Shown piece by piece: positions 51,240-60,188 of a stretch of DNA of 64,000 nt. A program made the position numbers and the translations under genes. The notes beneath the pieces were generated by a model. It was not told the DNA's origin, ran no database searches, and saw nothing but the letters and a program-made list of their open reading frames with translations. Source of the DNA: Chloroflexota bacterium (GTDB taxonomy: Bacteria > Chloroflexota > Dehalococcoidia > UBA2979). The DNA lies in NCBI GenBank assembly GCA_009391845.1, contig QWJG01000001.1, forward strand, positions 1 through 64,000, written 5' to 3'. Each line of letters begins with the position of its first letter. Positions within the stretch are counted from its first letter, which is position 1.

Positions 51240-52115
51240 CTAGGCGGACGCGGCGGCATCGGCGGTCCAGAGGTGACGGAAGATGTACCACTGGTCGGGA
51301 CGCCGTCGGACCATCGTCTCCAGGTAGCCGAAGATCGCCTGGGTGAGCGCGGGCACATCAACGTCATTGTCGCCGGTCGGCTCGAATGCCACTGGCTCGA
51401 TCCAGGCCTCGATGCGGTCGCTCCACGGCGCGTGGCGCGGGAGCGCGGCCACAACGACCGAGGCGCCCGTCCGCAGCGCGAGTCTGGCGACGCCGTCCGG
51501 GACGCTGATCGCATCACCGAAGAACTGGACCGTGACGCCGCCACTGGGTGGCGCGGGTATATCGGCAAGGGCGGCGATCACGTCGTTGCGCCGCAGCGCG
51601 CGAATGATGCCCGGCCCCATTCGCTCGGCGGCAAGCACGGTCATCCCGAGGTGGGTGCGGGAGTCGCGCACGAGCTGATCGACGCGCGGATTGTTGAAGC
51701 TGTCCGCGACGACCGTGATCGGGAATCCGGCGAGTGCAAGCGCGGCGGCGCCAAGGTCCCAGTTCCCGAGGTGCATCGTCACGAAGACGATCCCGTTGCC
51801 GTTGCGCAGGGCCTCGAGGTCCGCCCAGCGATCGAAGATGACGCGCCGGCGGGTGTCCTCGGGGGTCGCGCTCATCGAGCGGAGGAAGTCGATCAGGAAG
51901 ACGGCGTAGTTGCCGAATGACTGACGCGCGATGCGGCGCGCCGCGGCGTCGTCACCGCTGGTGACGTGCCGCATGTTGGCAATGCAGCGCCGTCTACCGC
52001 CGAACCACAGCCAGTAGGTCAGGGTGCCCGCACCGCGGGCGAGCGCGTAGCTCACCCGCAACGGGACGATATTCGCGAGCGCGGTCCCGGCGCGTATGGC
52101 CAACCAGAGCAACAT
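51240..52115 (-). CDS. LpxL/PatA-type lipid acyltransferase B
   Basis: The 291-residue protein has VTMHLGNWDLGAAALAL (HxxNxD active-site region), ALADIPAPPSGGV and PDQWYIFRHLW, typical of LpxL-type acyltransferases. It starts at ATG 52115 and ends 19 bp before the other acyltransferase. The pair suggests two acylation steps or two lipid acceptors. The motif is better conserved than in the neighbour. Confidence 0.83.
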   Translation of the reverse strand: MLLWLAIRAGTALANIVPLRVSYALARGAGTLTYWLWFGGRRRCIANMRHVTSGDDAAARRIARQSFGNYAVFLIDFLRSMSATPEDTRRRVIFDRWADLEALRNGNGIVFVTMHLGNWDLGAAALALAGFPITVVADSFNNPRVDQLVRDSRTHLGMTVLAAERMGPGIIRALRRNDVIAALADIPAPPSGGVTVQFFGDAISVPDGVARLALRTGASVVVAALPRHAPWSDRIEAWIEPVAFEPTGDNDVDVPALTQAIFGYLETMVRRRPDQWYIFRHLWTADAAASA

Positions 52116-52199
52116 GCTCCGTAGTCTGCGTGACGAGACCGTCCGTCGCTACGACTTCGTCGGTTCGCGGCTGCCAATCCCCTGACCGCGGCGCGGCGT

Positions 52200-53135
52200 C
52201 TACGCCGGCGGTACTACCCGGTACGGGTGCCAGGCGCCGACGACCAAACCCTGATCGAGGAGCGCGAGCAGCTCGCCGTCCGGGCCGTAGCAGCGGGCGC
52301 GGCGGGGCTTGCCTTCGGCCAGCGGGGGCGCGACGTAGCCGGGCCTCGGCATCGCGATGATGTCGCGGCCCTGGCGAATGTCCGAGGCGTCACGCCGTCC
52401 GACGATTACGGCCGGCCACTTCGTGAGCACCGCATCGAGCGCGTGCACGAGATCGTTCGTCTCGCCCGCCTCGAGCAGTTCGCAGGCACGGTCGAGCGGC
52501 GTCGCCTGGCTGACGACGAACGTACCGACGGCCGTGCGTTCGAGGCCGTCGAGGTGTGCCCCCACGCCAAGCGCGGCGCCGAGGTCGTGCGCGAGCGAGC
52601 GGACGTAGAAGCCACGGCTGCACTTGATGTCCACGACGATCGATGGGCGCTTCGGATCACTGCGGTCCAACTCGCCAACCGCGAGGTCGTAGACCGTCAC
52701 CGGGCGGGCGTCGAGCTCCATTGGCTCGCCGCGGCGGGCGGCACGGTACGCCGGCTCGCCACCGCGTTTGACGGCGCTGAAGGCAGGCGGAACCTGCTGG
52801 ATGAGGCCTCGGAACTGGTCGAGTTGCGCCTCGATCGCCTCGCGGGTCACCTCCGAGGCGTCGCATTCGGAAACCACCTCGCCGTCGGAGTCATAGGTAT
52901 CGGTGGCGGCGCCAAAGCGGATCACGCCGCGGTAGGCCTTGTGCGCGTCAACCAGCTCCTCGATCAGCTTCGTGGCATCGCCGATCGCGATCGGGAGGAC
53001 GCCGGTCGCCGCCGGGTCGAGCGTGCCGGCGTGACCGACCTTGCGGATGCCGGCGGCGCGCCGAATGTGCCGCACCACATCGAACGAAGTGATGCCAGCC
53101 GGCTTGTCGATGTTCAGGAACCCGCGCAGTGCCAT
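52200..53135 (-). CDS. truB: tRNA pseudouridine 55 synthase
   Basis: The 311-residue protein has the catalytic Asp in HAGTLDPAATGVLPIAIG, KAYRGVIRFG, and a C-terminal extension with a PUA-like segment (SDIRQGRDIIAMPRPG). It makes pseudouridine 55 in the tRNA T-loop. It belongs to the nusA-infB-rbfA-truB operon, but is separated from rbfA by a 93-bp spacer with a short repetitive frame. Confidence 0.94.
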   Translation of the reverse strand: MALRGFLNIDKPAGITSFDVVRHIRRAAGIRKVGHAGTLDPAATGVLPIAIGDATKLIEELVDAHKAYRGVIRFGAATDTYDSDGEVVSECDASEVTREAIEAQLDQFRGLIQQVPPAFSAVKRGGEPAYRAARRGEPMELDARPVTVYDLAVGELDRSDPKRPSIVVDIKCSRGFYVRSLAHDLGAALGVGAHLDGLERTAVGTFVVSQATPLDRACELLEAGETNDLVHALDAVLTKWPAVIVGRRDASDIRQGRDIIAMPRPGYVAPPLAEGKPRRARCYGPDGELLALLDQGLVVGAWHPYRVVPPA

Positions 53136-53138
53136 TGG

Positions 53139-53225
53139 TTACCGCGCTGTCGCTTGTGCTGCCATTCGGATGCGCGCGGTCGCCTGCGCTGCGATTCCGT
53201 CGCGCTCGCTTGTCTGTTGGGCCAT
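53139..53225 (-). CDS. Possible 28-residue ORF between rbfA and truB with repeated peptide
   Basis: ATG 53225 opens 28 codons ending at TAA 53139-53141, just before truB ATG 53135. The peptide AAQATAR occurs twice. The two DNA copies differ at four positions, all third codon positions, so the peptide is preserved while the DNA has diverged. There is no good ribosome site and no homologue is known to me. It may be a real mini-gene or a decayed duplication. Confidence 0.3.
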   Translation of the reverse strand: MAQQTSERDGIAAQATARIRMAAQATAR

Positions 53226-53228
53226 CGG

Positions 53229-53591
53229 TTAGAGCTCGCGGCCTTCGCTGCGCGCAACGTCGCGCATGATTGCGGTCAGGCGTTCGGCCTCTTCCATCGA
53301 CCGGTCATGTGCGAAGCGCAGGCGCGGAACGCGGCGGAGGTGGACCTCCTTGGAGATCTCGCGGTGGAGGAATCCCTCGCTGTGGCGAAGTCCCTCCATC
53401 ACCTCTTCGCGCAGTGTGTCGTCGCCCAGGACGCTGATGTGCACGGTCGCGTGGGCGAAGTCCGGTGTGACCTCGACGCGGGTGATCGAGACCATGACGT
53501 TGGTCAGCGCGGGGTGCTTGAGGCGTCGTCGGATCAGATCCGCGAGCACGCTCTGGATCAGGTCGCCGACCTGTTCGGTGCGCCTGCTCAT
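53229..53591 (-). CDS. rbfA: Ribosome-binding factor A
   Basis: The 120-residue KH-like protein matures 16S rRNA in the 30S subunit. RRTEQVGDLIQSVLADLIRR and ISVLGDD and PRLRFAHDRSMEEAERL are typical. ATG 53591 is chosen because GGAG precedes it at 7 nt; the frame extends ten residues upstream. It is the gene after infB in the nusA operon. Confidence 0.92.
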   Translation of the reverse strand: MSRRTEQVGDLIQSVLADLIRRRLKHPALTNVMVSITRVEVTPDFAHATVHISVLGDDTLREEVMEGLRHSEGFLHREISKEVHLRRVPRLRFAHDRSMEEAERLTAIMRDVARSEGREL

Positions 53592-53646
53592 AGGGCTACT
53601 CCGTAGCGCCACCGCGGGCACGCGCCCGCGGTCACCCGGTCGGTGA

Positions 53647-55440
53647 TTAGCGCGTGCGCTCCATGCGGAAGGCTACGATTTCGTCGCCTTCCTGGAAGTC
53701 GGTGAAGCCGTCGATCTGGATGCCGCACTCGAGGCCGGTCGCGACCTCTCGGACGTCATCGTCGAAGCGCTTGAGGCTGGAGAACGGGCCTTCGAAGATC
53801 ATCTCGCCGCCGCGCATGACGCGCGCGCGGGAGGAGCGGAGCACCGTGCCGTCGCGCACGTACGAGCCCGCGATCGCGTTGCGGCGACCGAGGCGGAAGA
53901 TCTGGCGGACCTCGATGAGCGCGTCCTGTCGCTCCTCGTAGATCGGCTCAAGCATCCCCTGCACGGCTTTTTCGACGTCTTGGATGATGTCGTAAATGAT
54001 GCTGTAGAGGCGGATCTCCACGCCCTCTTGGTCGGCGAGGCGCTTGGCGCCGGTCTCCGGCTCCACGTTGAAGCCGATGATCACGCCCTTCGAGGCAACG
54101 GCGAGCTGCACGTCCGACTCGTTGATCGAGCCGACCGAGGCGTGAATGACCTTCGTCTTCACCTCGTCGACGCTCAGATCGTCGAGCGTGTCGACGAGCG
54201 GCTCGAGCGAACCCTGAACATCGGCCTTGAGCACGATGTTCATGTCCTTAACGTTGCCCTTGTGGATCTCGCCGAAGAGCGAATCCAGCGTGACCATTTC
54301 ACGCTCGGCGCCGCTGGCAACCAGTTCGCGCTGACGATCCTCGGCCTCGCGCTTGGCGACCTTGTCGCTCGCGCGGACCTCGAAGCGCTCGCCAGCCGGC
54401 GGCACGTCGTTGAGGCCCATGACCTCGACGGGGGTGGCCGGTCCGGCTTCCTTGATGCGGTTGCCCTCGTGATCGGTCATCGCGCGGATGCGACCGGAGG
54501 TCAGGCCGCAGATAATCGCGTCGCCCTGGCGCAGCGTGCCGCTCTGGACCAGCAGCGTCGCCACGACGCCGCGCTGACGGTCGCTGGCTGATTCGAGGAC
54601 GATGCCAATTGCGTCCCGCTGCGGGTTCGCTTTCGGCTGGTCGAGGTCTGAGACGAGCAACACGCTCTCGAGGAGTTCGTCGATCCCGGTCGCCTTGAGG
54701 GCGGAGATCGGGACGACGACCTGGTCACCACCGAAGTCCTCGGGGACGAGACCAATCTCCGTGAGCTGGGTGCGCGCGCGATCGATGTCCGCGTTCGGCG
54801 CGTCGATCTTGTTGATCGCGACGACCATCGGCACGCCGGCGGCGCGCACGTGATCAATCGCTTCGCGCGACTGAGGCATCAGGCCGTCGTCCGCGGCGAT
54901 CACGATGATCGCGACGTCCGTCACCTGCGCGCCACGGGCGCGCATCTGGCTGAAGGCCTCGTGGCCGGGGGTGTCAATGAAGGTGATCAAGCGGCCGTCA
55001 GGCGCCGTGGCCTGGTAGGCGCCGATGTGCTGGGTGATGCCGCCGGCCTCGGAATCCACGACCTTCGCGCGGCGGATCGTGTCCAGCAGCGTGGTCTTGC
55101 CGTGGTCAACGTGGCCGAGCACGGTGACGATCGGGGGGCGTGGTACGAGGTTCGGGTCGTCGTCCTCGACCAGGCGCATGGAGGTGGAGGGGCGCTCGAC
55201 GCCTGCTTCGGCGGCGATCTCCGAAGCGGTCGGCTCGCGATCCTCTTCTTCGGGCTCGAAGCCGAGGTCGGCGGCGACGACGGCAGCCGTGTCGAAGTCC
55301 ACGACCTGGTTGATCGTGGCCATCACGCCGTTCTTCATCAGCTCTTTGATGACGTCAACGGCTGTGACGTTGAGGGCCGTCGCAAGGTCGCCGACGACGA
55401 TCGCCTGCGGCAGGCGGACCGTGGTTGTCGGTTGGGTCAT
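53647..55440 (-). CDS. infB: Translation initiation factor IF-2, short form
   Basis: The 597-residue protein has a short N-terminal region (about 110 residues) instead of the long one seen in many bacteria. The G domain has [28 protein letters not shown], and domains II-IV follow with [10 protein letters not shown] and the RFxL-type C-terminal block. It delivers initiator tRNA to the ribosome. nusA is upstream and rbfA downstream. Confidence 0.95.
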   Translation of the reverse strand: MTQPTTTVRLPQAIVVGDLATALNVTAVDVIKELMKNGVMATINQVVDFDTAAVVAADLGFEPEEEDREPTASEIAAEAGVERPSTSMRLVEDDDPNLVPRPPIVTVLGHVDHGKTTLLDTIRRAKVVDSEAGGITQHIGAYQATAPDGRLITFIDTPGHEAFSQMRARGAQVTDVAIIVIAADDGLMPQSREAIDHVRAAGVPMVVAINKIDAPNADIDRARTQLTEIGLVPEDFGGDQVVVPISALKATGIDELLESVLLVSDLDQPKANPQRDAIGIVLESASDRQRGVVATLLVQSGTLRQGDAIICGLTSGRIRAMTDHEGNRIKEAGPATPVEVMGLNDVPPAGERFEVRASDKVAKREAEDRQRELVASGAEREMVTLDSLFGEIHKGNVKDMNIVLKADVQGSLEPLVDTLDDLSVDEVKTKVIHASVGSINESDVQLAVASKGVIIGFNVEPETGAKRLADQEGVEIRLYSIIYDIIQDVEKAVQGMLEPIYEERQDALIEVRQIFRLGRRNAIAGSYVRDGTVLRSSRARVMRGGEMIFEGPFSSLKRFDDDVREVATGLECGIQIDGFTDFQEGDEIVAFRMERTR

Positions 55441-55506
55441 CGTGCTCGCTCTCTGGGCCGCTGCCGGCTCGTAGTGGTGCGGTGGCCGGGATCGGACCCC
55501 GGTTCG

Positions 55507-57120
55507 TTAGCCTTCGTCTTCGTCGTCCGGCTCATCGAGGTCGCCCGCGAGGAATTCCTCACCGTGCAACGCGGCCTCGATCTCGTCCTCTTCGTATTCG
55601 TCGAAGGCGGGACGGCGTCCACGACGCTCTGGACGGGCGGCACGCGGGGCCGGGGTGCCACCACGACGGCGGCGGCCACGGCTCTCGCGCTCGCGCTCTT
55701 CCTCTTCTTCCTGGACCTGGCGCTCGCGAATGTCATCGCCGAAGCGGAGACCGAGCGGCTCGTCGCGGCGTCGCGGCGTCGCGGGGGCCTCTTCGACCGG
55801 AGCTTCGGTGACCTGCGCCGCTGGCTGCTCTTCCACGAACTCCGCGAGGATCTCCTGCTCGGGGGTGAGCCGAGCCTCCTCCTCCGCCGCGGGGACCGCG
55901 ATCGGCTCGGCGGTGGCGTGTGCACCCTCGCCCGGCAGGCCGGGGCGCGCGTAGTCCGGACCGGTGGGCAGCGGAGCGAGTTCTGCCGTGGACGGGATCG
56001 CGGCGTGCTCGCGCACGAGGATCGGGTCCATGTTCGGCTCCGGCGGCGGGTATAGGTCCTCGCCCCCAGTGATCATCGCGCCCTCGCCGCGGATGTCGAT
56101 CCGGTAACCGGTCAGCTTCGCGGCGAGTCGGGCGTTCTGGCCCTCCTTGCCGATGGCGAGGCTGAGCTGTCGGTCAGGGACCGCGATGAACGCGGTGTGC
56201 GTGTCTTCGTCGACGTTGATCGACACCACCTCGGCAGGGCTGAGGGCGTTTGCGACGTACGCCATATCGTTCGGGTCCCAGCGGATCACGTCGATGCGTT
56301 CGCCGCTGAGTTCGTTGACGATGTTCTGGATGCGGGCGCCGCGGACGCCGACGACGGCGCCGATTGGATCGACGCCTTCCTGGCGGGAGATCACCGCGAC
56401 CTTGGTGCGGTACCCGGGCTCACGGGCGACGCCCATGATCTCGATGGTCCCGCGCGCGATCTCCGGGACTTCCAGCTCAAAGAGCCGGCGGAGCAGTTCC
56501 GGGGCGGCGCGGGAGACGACAACCTGCGGGCCGCGTGTCGCGCGGTAGACCTCTTTGACGTAAACGCGCAGCCGCTGGCTGATGCGGTAGTGCTCGGCGC
56601 GGATCTGCTCGGAATAGGGCAGCACGGCCTCGGTCCGGCCCAGGTCCAGGATTACCTGCTGGCGTCCGCGCTCCACGCGCAGAACCGTGCCAGAGACGAT
56701 CTCGCCTTCCTTGCCGGTGAAGTCCTCGAAAACCGAGTCGCGCTCAGCCTCGCGGAGCCGTTGGAGCACGACCTGCTTCGCGGTCTGGGCGGCGATGCGC
56801 CCGGTCTGCGGTCCGGATTCGATCGGACGGCGAACGACGTCGCCGATCTTCGCGTCGGCGAAGCCCAGTTCCTTCGCGCGCTCCGGGGAGAGCTGGATCT
56901 CGTCATCCTCGATCTCGTCGTCGTCGGTGATCGCCCAGGTACGCCAGGCCTCGATGTCACCATCGACGCGGTCGATCGATACCTCGATCTCGGCGTACTG
57001 AAGTTCGTCCTTCTTGAACGCGGATGCCATCGCTGCTTCAACGGCGCTAAACACCGCGTCAGCGTTGAGGTTTTTTTCAGCGGAGAGCTGTGTGATGGCG
57101 GAGACGAAGTCGTTCTTCAT
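55507..57120 (-). CDS. nusA: Transcription termination/antitermination factor NusA
   Basis: The 537-residue protein has an N-terminal RNA polymerase-binding domain, S1 (about 130-200), and two KH domains (GAVVGVRGARIQNIVNEL and LAIGKEGQNARLAAKL). A low-complexity acidic and Arg-rich C-terminal region (about 380-537, with EEEEERERESRGRRRRGG) is longer than usual. ATG 57120 is preferred because the N-terminal domain begins there; an upstream start would add 25 low-complexity residues. rimP, which often precedes nusA, is not in the window. Confidence 0.93.
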   Translation of the reverse strand: MKNDFVSAITQLSAEKNLNADAVFSAVEAAMASAFKKDELQYAEIEVSIDRVDGDIEAWRTWAITDDDEIEDDEIQLSPERAKELGFADAKIGDVVRRPIESGPQTGRIAAQTAKQVVLQRLREAERDSVFEDFTGKEGEIVSGTVLRVERGRQQVILDLGRTEAVLPYSEQIRAEHYRISQRLRVYVKEVYRATRGPQVVVSRAAPELLRRLFELEVPEIARGTIEIMGVAREPGYRTKVAVISRQEGVDPIGAVVGVRGARIQNIVNELSGERIDVIRWDPNDMAYVANALSPAEVVSINVDEDTHTAFIAVPDRQLSLAIGKEGQNARLAAKLTGYRIDIRGEGAMITGGEDLYPPPEPNMDPILVREHAAIPSTAELAPLPTGPDYARPGLPGEGAHATAEPIAVPAAEEEARLTPEQEILAEFVEEQPAAQVTEAPVEEAPATPRRRDEPLGLRFGDDIRERQVQEEEEERERESRGRRRRGGTPAPRAARPERRGRRPAFDEYEEDEIEAALHGEEFLAGDLDEPDDEDEG

Positions 57121-57192
57121 GCGCTGTCGTGCGCTCCTGAGGCGACCCGAGCCGTGGACGGCCACCCGGCGTCGGGAACTGGCGGTGGTCAA

Positions 57193-57219
57193 CAAAAAAC
57201 GTGGGCACGGCGCCCACGT
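57193..57219 (-). terminator. Intrinsic terminator downstream of proS
   Basis: On the minus strand ACGTGGGC (57219-57212) and GCCCACGT (57206-57199) form an 8-bp perfect stem with a 5-nt loop, followed by TTTTTT. It lies between proS and nusA, so it should end proS transcripts and separate nusA-truB. The rest of the gap to nusA may hold the nusA promoter, but none is clear. Confidence 0.82.
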
Positions 57220-57354
57220 CTCTAGAAGTAGAGGCCGTGCGAGGTGTCATCGTAACACCCGCGCGCTCGCCGCCTCAAGGCATCGACGTGAGGGCGCGCA
57301 CTGACGAGGTCCAACGCGACCCGATCGGGCCCGGCACGCCGCTTGGTCGCCAGA

Positions 57355-59109
57355 TCAGACGACGAGCGCGGCGAGCAGCTCCGCGCGGATCGCCCGCACA
57401 CGCGCGACGACCTCGTCACGCGGTACCTGCTCGGCTTCCTCGGCGTCCCGACGCTTCAGCTCCACCACGCCCGCCTTCAGATTCCGCGGCGAGACGGTGA
57501 GACGAATCGGGATGCCGATCAGATCGGCGTCGTTGAACTTGATACCAGGCGACTCGTCCCGATCGTCGAAGAGCACGTCCACGCCCGCGTCTTGGAACTC
57601 GGTGTACAGCGTCTCCGCGTCCGCGCCGACCGCTTCATCGCGCGTCAGACTCAGACCGACCAGGTGCACGTCGTACGGGGCGACCGAGGCCGGCCAGACG
57701 ATGCCGGCGTCGTCGTGGTGCTCCTCAACCGCGGCGGCGACGATTCGCTCCACGCCGATGCCGTAACAGCCCATCGTCGGCATCACGTGCTCGCCCGTCT
57801 CATCGAGCACGGTGACGTTGAACGGCAGGGTGTAGGTCATGCCGAGCCGGAAGACGTGCCCCATCTCGATTCCGCGTCGCGAGCGGAGCGGGGCGGTGAC
57901 ACCGTCCGGGCAGTGCGCGCAGAGGTGGCCTGCCTCGGCAAGCGCGATGTCGTCCACGAGGTCGGCGGTCCAGTCGCGCCCGTAGTTCGTGTTGCGCAGG
58001 TGGAAGCCGCTCTTGTTGGCACCGGCGACGAGGTTGGGCGACCCAAGGATGGAAACGTCCGCGACGATCTTCAGCGCCTGATTCACGCCGATCGGCGATG
58101 CGTATCCCGCGACCAGGCCGTAGGCGTTGATCTGCGCGTCAGTCATCGCCTCGAGCGCCCGCGCGTCGAGGATGTTCATCAGCTTGACCTCGTTCACGTC
58201 GAGGTCCCCACGGATCACGGCGAAGACAGGGAACGAATCGCCACCGGTACGCGGTTCAGCCATCACGAAGACGGCCTTCGCGGTCTGGCGTGCCTCGACG
58301 CCCAGGAACTCGGCGAGCGCGTCGATCGTCGTGATGCCGGGGGTCGCGACTTCCTCGAGCGGCGACGCGTCGCCCTCGATCGCGGGTGGGCGGACGAAGT
58401 CCGCCTTCTCCTGGTTGGCGGCGTAGCCGCACTCCTCGCAGAGCAGGATCGTGTCCTCGCCGGTGTCGGTGAGGAAGATGAACTCCTGCGATCCCTTGCC
58501 GCCGATCGCGCCGGAATCGGCCTCGACGGCGACGGTCGGAATCCCGCAGCGCGCGAAGATGCGGCGATACGCCTCGAACATCGCGTCGTAGGAGACGTCG
58601 AGGCCCGCGTCGTTCACGTCGAACGAGTAGGCGTCCTTCATTGTGAACTCGCGGACGCGCACCAGGCCGTTGCGCGGGCGCGTCTCGTCGCGGAGCTTCG
58701 TCTGGATCTGGTAGAGCGTGACCGGCAGATCACGGTAGGAGTTGGCGTGATCCTGGAAGAGCTTCGTGATCACCTCTTCGTGCGTCGGCCCCAGCACCAT
58801 CGCGCGCTCGCGCTTGTCCTGGAGCTGGAAGAGCACGTCCGCCATCGTCTGCGCGCGGCCGGACTGCTCCCAGATCTCGGCGGGTTGAATCGTCGGCAGC
58901 AGCACTTCCTGGCCGCCGGCGCGATCCATCTCCTCGCGGATGACTTGCTCGATGCGCCGCTTCACCCGGCGACCCAGCGGCATGTACGAGTACACGCCGG
59001 CCATGAGCTGATCGACGAAGGAGCCCCGCACGAGGAGCTGGTGCGCGATCGTGTCCGCATCCGCGGGCGCTTCGCGCAGGGTGTGTCCGAACTGCCGTGA
59101 CATTCGCAT
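57355..59109 (-). CDS. proS: Prolyl-tRNA synthetase
   Basis: The 584-residue class II enzyme is the bacterial type with an INS editing domain (about 225-390). SRQFGHTLREAP opens it, LGPTHEEVITKL and GLVRVREFTMKDAYSF hold motif 2, and MGCYGIGVERIV holds motif 3. It starts at ATG 59109 or ATG 59103; the annotated upstream frame adds little. A terminator follows. It lies opposite the Erm-like gene. Confidence 0.94.
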   Translation of the reverse strand: MRMSRQFGHTLREAPADADTIAHQLLVRGSFVDQLMAGVYSYMPLGRRVKRRIEQVIREEMDRAGGQEVLLPTIQPAEIWEQSGRAQTMADVLFQLQDKRERAMVLGPTHEEVITKLFQDHANSYRDLPVTLYQIQTKLRDETRPRNGLVRVREFTMKDAYSFDVNDAGLDVSYDAMFEAYRRIFARCGIPTVAVEADSGAIGGKGSQEFIFLTDTGEDTILLCEECGYAANQEKADFVRPPAIEGDASPLEEVATPGITTIDALAEFLGVEARQTAKAVFVMAEPRTGGDSFPVFAVIRGDLDVNEVKLMNILDARALEAMTDAQINAYGLVAGYASPIGVNQALKIVADVSILGSPNLVAGANKSGFHLRNTNYGRDWTADLVDDIALAEAGHLCAHCPDGVTAPLRSRRGIEMGHVFRLGMTYTLPFNVTVLDETGEHVMPTMGCYGIGVERIVAAAVEEHHDDAGIVWPASVAPYDVHLVGLSLTRDEAVGADAETLYTEFQDAGVDVLFDDRDESPGIKFNDADLIGIPIRLTVSPRNLKAGVVELKRRDAEEAEQVPRDEVVARVRAIRAELLAALVV

Positions 59110-59183
59110 GGCGGCGAGGATAGGGGTGCGCCGGACCGTGAACAATGCGGCGATACCCACCACACACCCCGAATCACCGGTCA

Positions 59184-59189
59184 TATACT
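59184..59189 (+). promoter_or_regulatory. Putative -10 box of the erm-like leader
   Basis: TATACT at 59184-59189 lies 10 bp before AGGAG (59199-59203), the ribosome site of a leader frame. No good -35 box is found at 17-18 bp upstream. Confidence 0.35.
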
Positions 59190-59210
59190 GCGCCGAACAG
59201 GAGCTGCCCC

Positions 59211-59288
59211 ATGTGTGTGATGGTCACCCGTGCCCGGGGGACGGCAGCGCGGCCGTCGCGCGGACCTCTCTCAGCACTTCCTTCGTAA
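59211..59288 (+). CDS. Candidate leader peptide upstream of the Erm-like gene
   Basis: ATG 59211 follows AGGAG at 7-nt spacing and opens 25 codons to TAA 59286-59288. It overlaps the start of the Erm-like gene in a different frame. The GTG start of that gene has no ribosome site of its own. Inducible erm genes commonly use such leaders, so this is a plausible translational attenuator. It lacks the known drug-stalling motif (such as IFVI), so it is a candidate only. Confidence 0.4.
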   Translation: MCVMVTRARGTAARPSRGPLSALPS

Positions 59289-60051
59289 CCAGGGACTGGT
59301 GCGGACGCTGATCCGCCAATCCGAGCTGCGCCCCACCGATCTCGTCGTGGAGATCGGTGCTGGCACCGGCGTGCTCACGGCTGCGCTGGCCGCCTTCACC
59401 CGCGAGGTCCATGCGATCGAGGTCGATCCGTACCTCGTCGCCGGACTGCACGCACGGTTCGCCAGCCAGCGGAACGTGCACGTACGCGGCGAAGACTTCT
59501 TCGACGCACGGCTGCCCGACGCTCCTTATGCGGTCTTCGCCAATGTGCCGTTCAACCGCACCGCCGATGTCGTGCGTCGGCTGACCACCGCTCCGTTGCC
59601 ACCGGAGGATGCCTACCTCGTGGTCCAGTTCGAGGCTGCCGCGCGGTTCGCCGGACGCCCGTACGCGCCGGAGTCGGTCGCCTCGTTGTCGCTGCACCCG
59701 TGGTGGCACCTGGAGATCGTGCACTGGTTTCGACGGACGGACTTCTCGCCGCCGCCGGCGGTGGACGCGGTGCTGCTCCACCTCGCGCGGCGACCGCGGC
59801 CGCTGATCGCCGACGCCGAGCGCCCGGCGTACCTGCGATTCCTCGAGGGCGCATTCGGCGCCGGCGACGTCGCGCGCGGACTGCGTGCGCGGTTCAAACC
59901 TCGGGAGGTGCGCCTGTTCGCTGAACGTCTGCGCTTCGATCCGGGTGGGGCGCCCTCGGAATTGAGTTTCAGGCAGTGGCTTACGCTTTACCGGCAGGGT
60001 CGTGGCGAAGCCGCCGCAGTGGCGCCGTCGCGGCCCCGCGACAACACGTGA
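59230..60051 (+). CDS. Erm-like 23S rRNA adenine-N6 methyltransferase
   Basis: The 273-residue protein opens with LSQHFLRNQGLVRTLIR, has the SAM site VEIGAGTGVLTAALA, and the catalytic NVPFNRTADVVRRL (NxPF/Y). This loop and the order of motifs match the Erm group, of the actinobacterial ErmE type, rather than KsgA, which has NLPYN. It would dimethylate A2058 and could give macrolide resistance, though function is not tested. Start GTG 59230 is the first in frame. The C-terminus (about 235-273) is basic. Confidence 0.78.
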   Translation: MPGGRQRGRRADLSQHFLRNQGLVRTLIRQSELRPTDLVVEIGAGTGVLTAALAAFTREVHAIEVDPYLVAGLHARFASQRNVHVRGEDFFDARLPDAPYAVFANVPFNRTADVVRRLTTAPLPPEDAYLVVQFEAAARFAGRPYAPESVASLSLHPWWHLEIVHWFRRTDFSPPPAVDAVLLHLARRPRPLIADAERPAYLRFLEGAFGAGDVARGLRARFKPREVRLFAERLRFDPGGAPSELSFRQWLTLYRQGRGEAAAVAPSRPRDNT

Positions 60052-60097
60052 GGCGGGTGGAGCCCAAAGGTCACATTAACGGGGCGACTTTAGTCAC

Positions 60098-60160
60098 TTG
60101 TCGTTTGTGACGGAGCGTACGAATACTGAGATGTCATCGTTGACTCATTTACTCAACGAT
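60098..60160 (+). promoter_or_regulatory. nirK promoter with operator-like palindrome
   Basis: TTGTCG (60098-60103) and AATACT (60122-60127) are 18 bp apart. Just downstream, ATCGTTGA (60136-60143) and TCAACGAT (60153-60160) form a perfect 8-bp inverted repeat with a 9-bp spacer, at the expected transcription start. A repressor bound there would block nirK. The Rrf2 gene 3.4 kb downstream is a candidate, but the site is not a standard NsrR box. Confidence 0.5.
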
Positions 60161-60188
60161 GAGCAAAGCATCACGAAAAGAGGAACTA

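Noticed and set aside
57064..57080. Poly-T run near 57071 as a terminator
   Set aside because: It lies within the nusA coding region and lacks a stem.
57343..59100. 585-codon open frame antisense to proS
   Set aside because: Arg/Val/Asp-rich shadow of proS without any motif.
59230..60051. Assignment of the rRNA methyltransferase as KsgA
   Set aside because: The catalytic loop is NVPFN followed by RTADVVRRL, as in Erm enzymes, not NLPYN; context is not that of ksgA.
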